DNA of 64,000 nucleotides from Cavenderia fasciculata (GCF_000203815.1 NW_004457729.1:2728674-2792673), one strand, 5' to 3'; positions 47,211 through 59,376 are shown, counted from the first letter of the stretch. The notes: generated by a model from the letters alone, not told the origin. Translations and numbers: made by a program.

Positions 47211-49140
47211 ATGTTTGTTAAAAGATCTGTCTCCCTCTTGGTTGTATGTATAACATATGATAAAGATGATGATCATCATCATACATATTTCATTGCATAT
47301 CTAACGTGAGATGTGATGTGATGATCATATGAAAGATAAATGATACTATATATAGATAGATATAGATAACTAATCATAATCGTCTCTTCTATATAGAAAC
47401 CAATTAATAATGTATCAAGTGTAAGAAACTTAACTTCATCATCATCAGTGTATGAAGCAGCAAGAAGAAAGCGTGACAGAAAGGGATTGGTCAATGAACA
47501 ACAGATTGAAGAATCCGATGTATCATACTTTCCAATGGAACGTCAAGGTGTCGACTATGAATTGAACTGGACGTTGAACCGTTACTCGATTACACCAACC
47601 TTTCAAGCATTCCGTAATGCCTCTGAAAAGGTACTCTTCCAACAATCACAAGGCAAAAAGGAAGCCAACGGACAGATCTCGGTGCAAGTAGCATCAGAGA
47701 CCAAGTCGACCAACTACTACCTCGACGCTGAAGTTGCCAAGACCAACAATGGCAACGTCATCAGTGTCGCACAGTACAAGCAACTTCTTGAATTGGTCAA
47801 GGACCACATTGGCACACACAAGTCGATCTTTGTAGGTGACGCTGCCCTCGGTAGCAGCCGTGCCGTCGAGGCACACATTCGTACCGTCACTGGCGATGCC
47901 ACCAACGCACTCTACCTCAACCACATCCTGCCACGTACCCTCGTAGGCAAGGTCGGTGATTTCAAGCACCCCATCACCCTCTACCTCGCTCCATCCCTCG
48001 TCGTCGACTCGCCACAACAATACGGTCTCGTCGGTGGCCAAGCCTTTAACATTATCGATATCAAGCGTGGTATTGCTGTCATTGCCGGTGCCCAATCCAC
48101 CGAAAACATCCGCAAGACCCTCTCTGCCATCTCTCAAGCCCACTTTGTATCAACTCAAACCCTCTCTACCTCTGCCGATATTTATCGTACTCATGATAAC
48201 AAAAATATCTTGGTTTTTAATGATGGTTATTTATTAAACAAGGTAAACAAAAAAAAAGATAAAACTAATCAAAACAAATCAAATCAAAATATACTTATTA
48301 AATTTTTTTGTTTCTTTTAGAAATTTGAAAGTGGATCAGTTGTATCACAAGGATCATTATGGAATAAGGATGGTGTATATCGTATCTTTGATGCCATCTC
48401 TTATCCATTGGAATCACCAGCCAACAAGAAATTCGATGTGATTGAAAGATTTGCCTCACCAAAAAAGACTGTATCAACCACTCCAGTTCAATTTGACACC
48501 AACGAATATGCTGCACCATCCGACATTGTCTTTATGGTCAAGGACTCTAAAGGAATCATTCCTCCATTCTCTCAATTGGACGCATCGCAAGCCGAAAATT
48601 TCTTCACCGCTGGTTACAATGGTGACTCTTTCCAACCATTTGCTACCTCTGAACCAATTACTACTTCTCCAAAAGCAAAGGCTGAATTATTTAAGTGTAA
48701 ATAATAGAAAAAAAGACAGAGAAAGAAAAGAACCAAATTCAAGAAATCAAGAAATTAATCATTATTCTTTTTTTTTTTTTATTTATTTTTTAGCTCTTGT
48801 TGAACAAAACAAGTCAAATGTATATATAATCAATACTCATTCTTTCCAAAAAGATGCCGATGTTGATAAATTATTATCTGTAATTTCTAGTGGAAAAGTT
48901 GTAAGTTTAAACTCTCATCTAAAAAAAAAAAAAAAACTACACTCTTTCCAAGATTATTAACAATCCTATATTCCTAAAACCAACTATCAATGTCTATAGA
49001 CCAAACCACAATCAAAGAGTCAATACCAAATTCTTTCACCAATTCAATTGTCAGAAAATAAGGTTGGTCAAGTAGATTCAGCCAAAATTAATGAATTTGA
49101 AACCAACTTTGCTACTTTTCTCTCAAAATTTAAACAATAA
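47211..49140 (+). CDS. ATP-PEPCK homologue without a kinase motif, probably mitochondrial
   Basis: Exons 47211-47243, 47397-48242, 48321-48696, 48794-48900 and 49000-49140 give 500 residues. The start (MFVKRSVSLLVKPINNVSSV then RNLTSSSS) is a likely mitochondrial presequence. The body aligns with ATP-dependent phosphoenolpyruvate carboxykinase: SIFVGDAALGSSRAVEAHIR, VTGDATNALYLNHILPR, and SDIVFMVKDSKGIIPPFSQL then DASQAENFFTAGY, the PPVSKL..QA...F segment of PEPCK. But the P-loop GLSGTGKTTLS is replaced by a Ser/Thr stretch (VSTQTLSTSAD), and the GDDEH metal site reads LVFNDGY. It is therefore probably a catalytically dead relative with a structural or regulatory role. GC-rich third positions in exon 2 suggest high expression. 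Confidence 0.75.
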
Positions 49141-49688
49141 TAATTTAATTATATAAATAATAATAATAATTCAGAATAATAATAATAATAATAATATAAT
49201 AATACAAAACTCTCAAGAAATATAATAATGGATAGATTTATTAGTAGTAGTGGTAATCATGATATTTTTACCAATCGGAACAACCCATCGTCACATCAAC
49301 AATCATGATTTATTTATCTATCTATTAGTTAATACTATTTTTTATGAAAATTGCCATAATAATAAATTTCTTTTAAACAAAACAACAAAATTTACCGAAA
49401 CTCAGAGATTGCCCACAAAACACAACACCCCTTTGCCTTTTGTTTCTCTGAAAAGCAGCGGGCGACGATTTTTTTTTTGTGAGCGCCTCAACGATGTTAG
49501 CCTTCAGAGCGGTAATTTTTAGGGTCGCCTCTCATATATTTTTAAATCAGCAACAGTAGGAGATACAATTGATTATTTATCTTCATCGGTGGGCAACTGA
49601 TCATTTATCACATCATCTTCACCTTTTTATTTATATAATTATTATAATTCAAATACTTCAAGTTAGAGTTAGTTAGTTAGCTATTACA

Positions 49689-49723
<35 letters not shown>

Positions 49724-50628
49724 ATACGTTTCAATTAATCTGTAAGTAAGATAAGATGGAGAGAATGAAGAGTTGTCAATAGTTCATGAATGAATACAAT
49801 CCCACATACATATATAACGCACGCACACACACACAATTCCATTGCATTGTATGAGAATGTTGTTTAAAATTTTTATATGTATCACACACACATCGCATCA
49901 CATCGATCGTGAAATCATAGTCATAGTCATAGGTCATAGTCAATCATTTATTCAACATAAAACCAATTGGTGGTATAATAACGTATAACTTATAGTTATT
50001 CATCATCACCATCATCATGTGAGATTCTGACTATTTTGCTTGTTTATTCAAAATGGTGGTAGGTGGTGGGTAGGGGAGAGGTTTTGTTTTAAACATATAG
50101 AATTTAATTCACCCCCACCCCACCTACCTACACACCATCACCACACCTAAGAAAGAATAGATTGGTGGTTGGATTGGATTAAAAAAAAAATAATTATTGG
50201 TGAAATCAATCAATCAAAACTTTGAGATAAAGTAAGGGAGGTGATTGTTGTGATTGTAAAATATATAACAGATAAATTAAATTATCATCAACTTTTTTTA
50301 AAAAGTAAGCAAAGCTTAAGCTAGCTAGCTAACAAGACAAGTCAACTTTTAGAAAATAATCAATCCCAACCCCAACCAGCTGCACACCATCAATCAACTA
50401 TACCGAAATCCTATTATTCTTCATTTACTTTTTCCTTTTTTTATTTTGTTGTCAATCAATCACTCTATCAATCAATCAATCAATCCAATTATAATAATCA
50501 ATTCCAAAAAACAAAAATTAAATATTAATATTAATATCCTGATTTCCATCCACCAATTGTTTTAAAAATAGTTTTATCTAAATTAGAAGTTAGTATAGTA
50601 TAATATAGTAGTGCATAGTTTAAAAAGA
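49141..50628. other. Longest intergenic region, about 1.5 kb
   Basis: Holds a GC-richer patch (about 49440-49535, GCAGCGGGCGACGA...), a TTA run (about 49689-49721), an AC-rich repeat (about 49815-49836), CATAGT repeats (about 49917-49941), a GGTGGTAGGTGG/CCCCACC pair and CAAT repeats. No ORF, tRNA or known ncRNA motif was found. It is the upstream region of the PH-LIM gene. Confidence 0.5.
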
Positions 50629-53103
50629 ATGGAGATTAAAGAAGGTCAAGTATCAATTTTAACAACTGATGGAAAGACATGGAAAAAAAGACATTGCGTC
50701 TTGAAAAATAGAATCCTTTATGTCTATGAAAATAAGAGTGTATGTAGTAATAATAATAACAATACTAGTAGTAGTTGTACCACTTGGAACACTACTAACA
50801 TTCCTTTTTTTGATTTGTTTTTTTTTTTTATAGAAAGTTGAACAAGATAAAATACTTCATTTCATTCCATTGGCAAGATGTGGAGTGATTACAACAGCAT
50901 TAAAGGGACCAAATGGAAGACCGTTTTGTTTCAAGGTGTCTCATCAAATTGATGATTCCATTCAATATTGGATGTCGAGTGACTCTGAGGAAGAGATGAA
51001 AGATTGGGTACCACAGATGCAACAATGCTGTGCCGTTCAAAAGGAACCAGAACCCACCAAAGAAAACTTTAGAAATAGATCAAAATCGGTTGCTTTCAAA
51101 CCAGGTGCCTTGCAAATGGCCGGTATATCAGATTTTAGTGGATGGCTCAAGAAACAAGCCAACGCAGGTCTTAGAAAGGGACAATGGAAGAAACGTTGGT
51201 TCGTACTCAAAGACATGATACTCTATTACTACGAAGGTCCAGAAGCCAAACTAAAGGGTAAACTATCAATTCCCAATTGGAAGATTGAAGTTGATACGGT
51301 CACTCAACCCGGATATTGCTTTAAATTGTCACACAAGGGGTACCCTACCATCCTACTACAAGCCGAAACCGAAGAAGATAGAGATAAATGGATTAATACT
51401 ATTAAAGATAGTGATAAATATCTTACTCAACCTCCTCCAGGTATGTTACATATCAAATAATTACTTATTATTATTATAGTATATTAACTTTTTATTTTCT
51501 TTTCCACTTTTTTTAAAGAATCACCAAAATCAAATGAAAATGATTCAAACAACAATAACAAAAATATTATATTATTAAATGAATGGTTATCAACATTATC
51601 GACACTTTCCATTCAAGAACCATGTCAATTCCTTTACAATGTATCATTTGTCATTCAATTGTTGGACAAGTTGAATATTAAAGTTACCAATATCGGTGAG
51701 AAACCAGATACCAAGGAAAAGGAAAGAGAATGGTTACTCGCTTCATTTGATTCAATTATTAAAACAGTTCAATCAAATAATATTAAATTGGATTCTAATT
51801 TAACTTCTCATGGTATGTAATAATATATATATATCTATATCTACCCAAACTAATCTATTCATCCATCTTTATATACTTTTTTTAGATTTCATTAATAGAA
51901 ATTCAATTAGTGTACTTGGATTTGCTCAATCACTTTATGATTTTGCTCATAATTTGAATCAAAATAATATTAAAATAACGGTTGATCATTCACCAGCACC
52001 AGCACCACCATCATCAACAACATCATCTGCAGTTACTTCACCATCAATATCTTCACCACCATTACCATCTCAACAATCTCAAGAATTAAAAAATAATAAT
52101 AATAATGAAAATAATACTAATACAACAAATACAACAAATAGTGGTGTATCAATGTCAGATATAGATATGGATAATACAACAAATAATATATTAGAGATAT
52201 TGGACAAGGTATCAGATAGTAATACAACTCTATCGATTAATGGTGCAAACGAACATGGTGGATCTGATCAATCATCCAATGCATCGGGTGCTCAAGATGC
52301 AAGTATTATCTCTGGATTGGGAGGTCTTGGATCTGAACAACCATTGATCAACGAATTACTCAATGCCGATGAATTTATCGGACTCTCTATTCATTCAACA
52401 CCCAATACTCCAGCTAAAAATCCTCCACCAAACTACACCAACAAATTCATTTCTCCACATCGTGCTCCACTTAAACGTGTGGAGACCAAAGACGTCATTG
52501 GTGAGTTTGACAAGATGTTTTCAACTTTTGGTAGTAATCTAAAGAAATGTGGCAAGTGTAATGAACCCATCACAGGTGACCTAAAGATCGATGCCTGTGG
52601 TAAATCTTGGCATCCACACCACCTCTTTTGTTCATGTTGCAACAAACATCTCATCGATGTTGAAGATGTCCCCTATATCGAAAGATCAGATAAACTCTTT
52701 TGTAAAGAATGTCATGATAAATCATTTTCAGAGAGTCATTGTTCAACTTGTAACAAATCTTTAATGGTATGAAAGAATCAAAAAAAAAAATATATATTTT
52801 ATTTATTTCCCAACCCAACTAATACTAATATCATTATTATTATTATTATTATTTATTTAGATTACATTTGCACATAAAGGAAAGATATTGTGTAATGAAC
52901 ATTATGCAATTATTGCAAGTCTTTGTCAGAAATGTGAGAAACCAATCAGTGATTTGAACCTATCATTTAGTATCGACCAAAAGAAATGGCATCAAGCTTG
53001 TTTCAGTTGTACTTTTTGTAAGAAATCCTTGTCGGATCCAAGTCACTGTGTCACCAAAAATTCTAATCCATACTGTCACGAATGTAACGTCAAATTGTTT
53101 TAA
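50629..53103 (+). CDS. Double-PH and LIM-domain protein
   Basis: Exons 50629-50739, 50834-51440, 51519-51812, 51886-52766 and 52861-53103 give 711 residues. PH domain 1 (about 1-110): KEGQVSILTTDGKTWKKRHC ... EEEMKDWVPQMQ. PH domain 2 (about 150-260): FSGWLKKQANAGLRKGQWKK then RWFVLKDMILYYYEG ... EEDRDKWINTIK. A helical segment and Ser/Pro/Asn linker follow. LIM modules end the protein: CGKCNEPI ... WHPHHLFCSCC ... CKECH, a shorter CSTCNKSL ... CNEHY, and CQKCEKPI ... WHQACFSCTFC ... CHECN. PH domains suggest phosphoinositide-dependent cortical recruitment, LIM modules protein binding, as in dictyostelid Lim proteins that act on actin. No catalytic domain is present. Confidence 0.88.
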
Positions 53104-53356
53104 ATTTAAAATTAAAATAAATCAAAATCAAATCACTCAACCAATCAATCAACTTTGATCTTTTTTTTTTTTATTAATTATTATTACTATTAATTATTAT
53201 TATTACTTATTATTATTATTATAAATATATATATATACATATCAACAATGATAGACATATATATATATTATTATAAATATATCTAATGTCCTATCTATAG
53301 GATGGGGATGGGATGGGATGACAGTAAGGTACATTCCTTACTTAATTTGTGTATTT

Positions 53357-54692
53357 TTAACGACCACTACAAGACCAAATAACATTGTCATAGTAATCGA
53401 TTAAAGCCAATCCTCCATTTGCAGTGACTCTCAATGACTTGGGAATTGATCTATTATGGGTGTTTGATGCCCATGTGGCAGTGTTGTAGGCATCGTATAT
53501 AACTGCATTACAATCTTGTTGTAAAACAAATCTGTATGGACCTCTACCCTTATTATTTGTCTTGCTTGACCAAATTGCATTTCTTGATGTCCATTTTGTT
53601 CCTCTATATAGTACCAAATTCTAAAAATCACATTAACATTGAAATTAGTTAATTAATAAATTAATCATTCTTTGGCTAGAAAATAAAGGTAAAGGTAAAG
53701 GGTTAGGTACTTACACCATCATCTTGCATGACAAGATTATATGCACCATTTTGGAGTGCATTACATGATCCTGATAAGAGTTGTTCATTGACTCCCATGA
53801 AACCATCGAATCGGAGGAATGACTTGCCTGGAATGGGGTGTTGGTTGACGTAGTTGGGACATCCAACATTATGATATTTCTTGCTGGCACATCCACATGG
53901 TACACCAGTGTCTACAACTGTCATTGGCATCATTGGTGCAGACATCATTGGAGCGGACATCATGGGTGCAGACATCATTGGGGCAGACATCATTGGGGTA
54001 GACATCATTGGAGTAGACATCATTGGTGTGCCACATCTTGGAGCAGACATCATTGGTGCTACCATCATTGGTGGAGCAATGACGGTTGGAGGTGGTTGAG
54101 TGATGATTACGGTGGGAGGTGGTGGTGGTTGGACAACTGGTGGTGCAAAGAGTGGTGTACGGACGTATGTTGGAGGTCCGCTGACATAGGTAGTTGATGT
54201 GGGTGTACGAACAACATATCTTGGTTGAGATACTGCTGTAGTGACAGTAGTCGATGCAATACCAGATAAAACACCAGACATGATGGAAGAAGTGACAGAT
54301 GATAAAGTGTCAGTCCATTCTGGCTCTGGGTAATGTGAGGTCCAAAGACAAATATTACGACCGTCTCTCAACTCGAGTTGACCGTTTTCAGTCAAATCTA
54401 GACGGAATGGGTAGACACCACGTCCACCAGTAGCACTATTCCAAATGACGGTAGAGTAATAGTCTGTCAAGACAACATCACCATCTGATAAAACATTTAA
54501 TTTGTAGGGACCTGTTCCTCTTCCATTGGTTTTAGTTCTCCAAACACTGAATCTGTGCTCAAAAACAGGACCGTCGTAAATAACGACGTTGCCATCTGAT
54601 TGCACAACTAAATACCATCTGTTATTTCTCATCAAATAATGTGGTGATGATAATGTTTCATTGCTAACTAAATGATCTTTAATTCCTCTCAT
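53357..54692 (-). CDS. Comitin-like protein with two bulb-type lectin domains
   Basis: Exons 53715-54692 and 53357-53620 give 413 residues. The first B-lectin domain (about 10-120) has LVVQSDGNVVIYDG, KLNVLSDGDVVLTDYYST and DLTENGQLELRDG, the QxDxNxVxY-type mannose-binding pattern. A low-complexity centre is rich in Pro, Thr and Met (repeats of PMMSA). A second B-lectin domain (about 295-413) has NLVMQDDGNLVLYRG and FVLQQDCNAVIYDA. The QxDxNxVxY pattern is complete in domain 2 repeat 1. Dictyostelid comitin, an actin- and membrane-binding protein, has one such domain, so this is a related two-domain protein. There is no signal peptide, so a cytosolic role is likely. Confidence 0.85.
53941..54030 (-). 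repeat. 15-bp coding minisatellite (PMMSA repeats)
   Basis: Six 15-bp units, consensus GACATCATTGGNGNA on the plus strand, encode PMMS(A/T) on the minus strand; further degenerate units flank it. The antisense strand reads as a His/Trp-rich frame, which is a by-product. Confidence 0.9.
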
Positions 54693-55116
54693 CTCTCTTT
54701 AGTATCTATCTTATTCCAAAAATAGAGGTAGAGATATAGATATAGATATAAATACAAATAATAATAATAAATAAATAAACAAAAGGAGGAGGAGGTCAAA
54801 AAAGACTTTCAAAGGAGGGAAAAGTGATTGAGAGGCGCACCACTGTTTCTTTTGTGATCGAATTATTTTATTTTTTGATCTTGTGTTACAAAGAGGAAGG
54901 GATCGGGCTCTTGTCCATTCTTGGAAAGTGAATGATGATTGTCTACGTGGGAGGGGGGGTGGTGAAATGAGAAAAGAGAAAAGAGAATTGAGGAGATTCG
55001 AGGTTGATTGACTGTTTGCAGCAATCCAAATGGAATTCTAACAATCATCACCATCGACTTTATGGACAAGCAATGTAATACAACTATATAGTCAATCATT
55101 CGAATGAACGGTTCAT
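54693..55116. other. Intergenic
   Basis: Contains the lectin gene promoter, AGGAGG-rich sequence (about 54784-54800) and a G-run (about 54951-54961). A frame at 54863-55099 on the minus strand has no support. Confidence 0.45.
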
Positions 55117-55416
55117 TTAAAGATGTTCTTTAGTACAAGAATCTTTACAACTTCTATTTTGAATGACAGCATCTTTAATACATTTTCCAATGATATTGGT
55201 TGGTTGATCTAAAGACTTGCAATTATTAATTCTATCTTTTATGATTTGTTCTGTACACATTGTAGAAGGATGTAGACATTTTAAATTGACCAATGAAGAG
55301 TGACTAAGATTATGATCAATAAATTTACAGTCTACAAATGTTGTTGATGATAATAATAGTATTGTACAAAAAATAAAGATGATTCTTATTATTTGATTAT
55401 TTCTATTTTTAAACAT
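55117..55416 (-). CDS. Small secreted Cys-rich protein, 99 residues
   Basis: Single-exon gene. The N-terminus is basic then strongly hydrophobic (IIRIIFIFCTILLLSSTTFV), a classic signal peptide with cleavage near residue 30. The mature ~70 residues contain eight or so Cys: CKF, CLHPSTMC, NNC, GKC, SCKDSC, suggesting three or four disulfides. There is no Pro-rich or membrane segment after the signal. No family is recognised; small secreted Cys-rich proteins in dictyostelids include developmental signals and sheath components, but no role is assigned. Confidence 0.7.
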   Translation of the reverse strand: MFKNRNNQIIRIIFIFCTILLLSSTTFVDCKFIDHNLSHSSLVNLKCLHPSTMCTEQIIKDRINNCKSLDQPTNIIGKCIKDAVIQNRSCKDSCTKEHL

Positions 55417-56042
55417 TATATAAATATATATTATCTATCTATCTAGTTATTATCTATAGTAATTGAATATAAATGAATAAATAAATAAATATAATTAATA
55501 AATGGTAGAATTTGGTATGGTATAGATGACTATAATTAAAAATAATAATAATAATAATAATAGAAACCAATCATCATATGATATAGCTTGCATGCTGCTG
55601 GCGAGTTTAATGACTATAGTCACACTACCAACCACCCACATTACAATTTTTAAATCTTGTGTGCTCGTGGGATGAATAATAATAATAATCATACACAGAA
55701 TTGGGAACCCCTCTTCCCTCGTTCCACTCCTCCAAAAGAATAGTTTTCCTTTTTTGAATTAAAATATCATTGTCAAAACTAACTATTATTATTAAATCTA
55801 GTCCCTTTTTTTAAATAATAATAAAAGGGATCAAATAAATAAATAAATATAGACCCATTTAAAATAATATTGACCCGAAAATGGCAAAAGAAAATTCATC
55901 TGAAAAGAGAGTGCAAAGTATCAGTGTTTGATCTATTTTAAAGTTAAAGTAGACTTACACACATATACATATATATATATATATATATATAAATATATAT
56001 AGCCATTTACATTCATATTCCATAGAGAGAGAGAGAGAGAAG
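55417..56042. other. Divergent promoter interval
   Basis: Contains TAA repeats (about 55538-55560), CCACCCACATT sequence, a TA run (about 55971-56000) and a GA run (about 56023-56041) touching the RABL6 start. Confidence 0.5.
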
Positions 56043-58690
56043 ATGGGAAATGAAAATGGTCGTATGCTCACGGCAGATGAAATCAGACAAAGAGAGATTG
56101 CTCTGATGGACGGAGAGTTAAAGAGAAAGTTGAATACTAAAGCTACAAAATATCATGGTATGTTGTTTGGTTGAACAAGATGACTGATGACTGATGAAAC
56201 TTACTTACTTACTTTTTTTGATTGTTATAACAGTTAAATTAGTGATAAAAGGTGATAGGAATACAGGAAAGACATCACTCTTTAATAGGTTGCAAGGGAG
56301 ACCACATACTGAAGAATACACACCAACACCAGAGATTCAAATAGCTCATATTAATTGGAACTATAAAAGTAAATGATAGATGATAGGATAGATTATATAA
56401 AACATTAAACTAATACACATTCATTCATTTTGTAGATACTGATGATATTGTTGATGTTGAAGTATGGGATGTTGTAGATGTATCAACAAACAAAAACAAA
56501 CTATCTTCTTCAGCTTTACAGTTACAAGTTGGTGGTAATAGTAAAGGTAGCACTACTACAGCTTCAAAAACATCTACCACTACCAATGATCAAGAAGCTA
56601 AAACAAAACAAGAAGAAGAGATGGAAGTGGAATCATTCTATGCAGATGTACAACAACAACAACAGGCAAGTGTTGTGGCGACAAAAAAGAGTGGTAGTTT
56701 TAAATTTAGTAGTTTGGATGCTCAGACGGTCGATGTTATGAAGAATGTACACGCCGTCATATTTATGGTCAATCCACATAAACGATGGACATTTCAATAC
56801 GTTGAAAAGGAGTTGCACAAGGTGCCAGAGGAATCGTTTGTGTTGATTGTCACCAACTTTAGAGATCATGGTGATTGGTCCAAACAGATATCGATGGGTG
56901 AGATTGACGCACTGTGCGACACCCGTCCCTCCAAAATGCGACATGTCGATGCTTCCATGTTGAATGCCTACGGACTGCGTGCTGTCATTAGTTTTCTAAA
57001 CATTCCGTTCCTCTATATGCAGAGAAACGTCATCATGCAGCAATTGGAGAGAAATCGTTTAGAGTTTGAATCAGCAGTCACCGAGGTGACAATGCTTACC
57101 CAACAGCAATCCTATACCGAACATGCTCAAAGATTAGATCATATTAGATTGGAAAAGGAAAAACAAGCTCAAAGAAAACAAGATGAACAGGCTGCACAAC
57201 AACAACAACAACAACAGGCTGCACAACAGACACCAAAACAACCATCACCTACTTTACAAGGTAAACCATCATCGACATCGACATCTCCACCGATGGCCCC
57301 ACAATCCAAACCTCCTATATCCGCACCACCAGCCCAACCACATCAATCACCTCCGTCACCAGCTCAACAACAGCAACCTCAACCAGTTCAAAAATCAGGA
57401 GGATTCTTTTCAAGATTAATGGGATTGTCAAAAGAAGAAGTTAAACCACAACCAGCATCACAAGAACAGGCTCCACAACCCACCACTGCCACTACAACAG
57501 TTACACCAGCTAAAAAAGCAATGCCAACAAAGATAACAAGTGTAGATCAATTCGATCCAGCAAGTGAAGATGCAATGGACAGTTTCTATGATGACGAACC
57601 AAAACCACAACAGAAACAATCGTTGTTTAAAAGTGTATTTAGTGGACAAAAGAACCAACCCAAACCAACCACTACCAATAATGTAAATCTAAGTGAGTTT
57701 GAAGAGGATGACGACGATGAATCATCAAACCCATATGTAACTAAAGACCAAGATATCGATGAAGAACAATTCTATACACCTGTAAAAAAACCATCAACAA
57801 TGACTGTTAAACCAATTGCTACTACTGTAAATACTAGTCCAAAAACACAGGATATTAAAACTACAACAACAAAAACAACTACAACAACAAAACAACCACC
57901 ACCACCACAAAAACAACCAATCACACTTGGAAGTAATAGTGACGACGATGATGATGAAGATACAAATCCATTTGTAACCAAGGATCAAGACTATGATGAT
58001 ATTCCAGCTAAAAAGGTTACACCTGTTAAATCGACAACTTCACCCAAACCAATTACACAAACACCAAAACCAACCACCTTGACATCATCTCCTAAATTAT
58101 CGTCCACTCCACCTCCTTCTTCTTCCTCAAAACCAACAGCAGTATCAAAGACATCACCTAAACTATCATCTTCACCAATCACTAAACCAAAGAAGACTAT
58201 TGTAAAAGATGATAGTGACGATGATGACGATGAAGATTCCAATCCATTTGTAACCAAAGATGATGATTATGAAGATATTCCAGTAAAGAAACCAATTGTC
58301 AAAACCTCATCACCTAAATTAACCTCAGTACCTGTAACAAAACCAGTTACCCAAACTTCATCATCACCCAAGCAAGTCTCACCAAAATTAGCTTCAACAC
58401 CACCAAAACCTTCTACTATTAAATCCCCACCAAAACCAATTATCGTGCACAATGACGATAGCAATGACGAGGAAGAAGAAGAAAACTCACTTGTTGCAAA
58501 GAACCAAGATATTGATAGCAGTAGTGAAGATGATTCTCAAAGATTTACAACCTCGGTTAGTTTTAACAAGAAACCAATCAAGGTTGAACCAAAAAAAGAG
58601 ATCAAAGCTATAGAAACGCCAGACCACCCAACAGATGATGATTTTGTTCCACCATCTGAAGATATGGATGATTGGTTTGATGATGATTAA
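56043..58690 (+). CDS. rabl6: Rab-like GTPase RABL6 (Parf) orthologue
   Basis: Exons 56043-56157, 56234-56368 and 56436-58690 give 834 residues. The GTPase-like domain (about 38-290) has the P-loop [19 protein letters not shown], then [19 protein letters not shown] and VEVWDVVD (switch/G3), and [16 protein letters not shown], all matching RABL6. An Asn/Thr/Gln insert separates G3 from the rest. [20 protein letters not shown] matches the family end. The long disordered C-terminus repeats an acidic motif, (D/E)[11 protein letters not shown], four times and ends MDDWFDDD. Animal RABL6 is linked to proliferation and ARF binding; the amoebal role is unknown. Confidence 0.9.
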
Positions 58691-58841
58691 ATAACACCAC
58701 ACTTTATAAACTCTATTTATTTATTTTAAACAATAGATTGCAATAAATTAAATTATTATTATTGCGGTTGTTCTGTAATTGTATTGATGTTGTTCCGTTG
58801 CAATATATAATATATTATTCTATAGAGTATCACTTTATAGT

Positions 58842-58918
58842 TGAAGATGTTTTTGTGTGAATATTAAATCTTGATTCCAGATAGAGATTGAAGCTTCATA
58901 CAATTGACCATTACATTA
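58842..58918 (-). pseudogene. Fragment of the GNAT gene
   Basis: About 77 bases match GNAT copy 2 at 59968-60066, in the same orientation, with a ~22-base deletion and a few substitutions. The kept part covers the ASISIWNQDLIF region. It lies in the 3' gap between RABL6 and the 132-residue gene, about 0.7 kb from the start of copy 2, consistent with remains of a second tandem copy. Confidence 0.85.
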
Positions 58919-58977
58919 GGTAATTATAAATAAATCCTTCTCCGAGTAGATGTGAGGTGCAGCTTTACGAAAATATT

Positions 58978-59376
58978 CTATCTTGTTCTCCAAACCAAAT
59001 CATCATTTAATACAAGCTCTGCACATTCACCAACTACATGCGTCAAATAAGCCAACCTCTTTGCTGAATTTTCGCTTGCTGCTTTAAGTACCTCGTTGTG
59101 GTTGTATCTTCTATTTACTTCTGTATCACTGTACAGACCACCTATCTTCTTCATCGAAGTAATTGTATTATCTATTGACTTCTCCTTGCCACATACCAAA
59201 GAGAGCTTCTTGTTAGCTTTGATAAAATTGGTTGTGGCTTTCTCTAACTTGGTTCTAAGAGGTTGGTGATTCACCCATGTCTTGATATTTCTTTTGTTGT
59301 TTAGTGATGGATCAAGTATTTTGATTGTTGGTGTTTTAGGTACTTTGGGTACTTTTTTTGTTTGTTTTGAAGACAT
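58978..59376 (-). CDS. Unrecognised Lys-rich protein, 132 residues
   Basis: Single-exon gene from ATG 59376 to TAG. It begins MSSKQTKKVPKVPKTPTIKI, basic and Pro-rich, then becomes helical (KLEKATTNFIKANKKLSLV, NEVLKAASENSAKRLAYLTH then VVGECAELVLNDDLVW). The mix of a basic tail and an alpha-helical body recalls histone-fold or nucleic-acid-binding proteins, but no family match is clear (inference only). It has no introns, like the GNAT gene next to it. A ~103-base fragment of it lies at 13963-14065, and GNAT pieces flank it, so it belongs to a mobile or repeatedly copied block. Confidence 0.65.
   Translation of the reverse strand: MSSKQTKKVPKVPKTPTIKILDPSLNNKRNIKTWVNHQPLRTKLEKATTNFIKANKKLSLVCGKEKSIDNTITSMKKIGGLYSDTEVNRRYNHNEVLKAASENSAKRLAYLTHVVGECAELVLNDDLVWRTR

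Noticed and set aside
53838-54197. His/Trp-rich frame antisense to the lectin gene
   Set aside because: By-product of the 15-bp coding repeat on the other strand.
54863-55099. Minus-strand frame between the lectin and Cys-rich genes
   Set aside because: No family, no codon bias, and it lies in promoter-like sequence.
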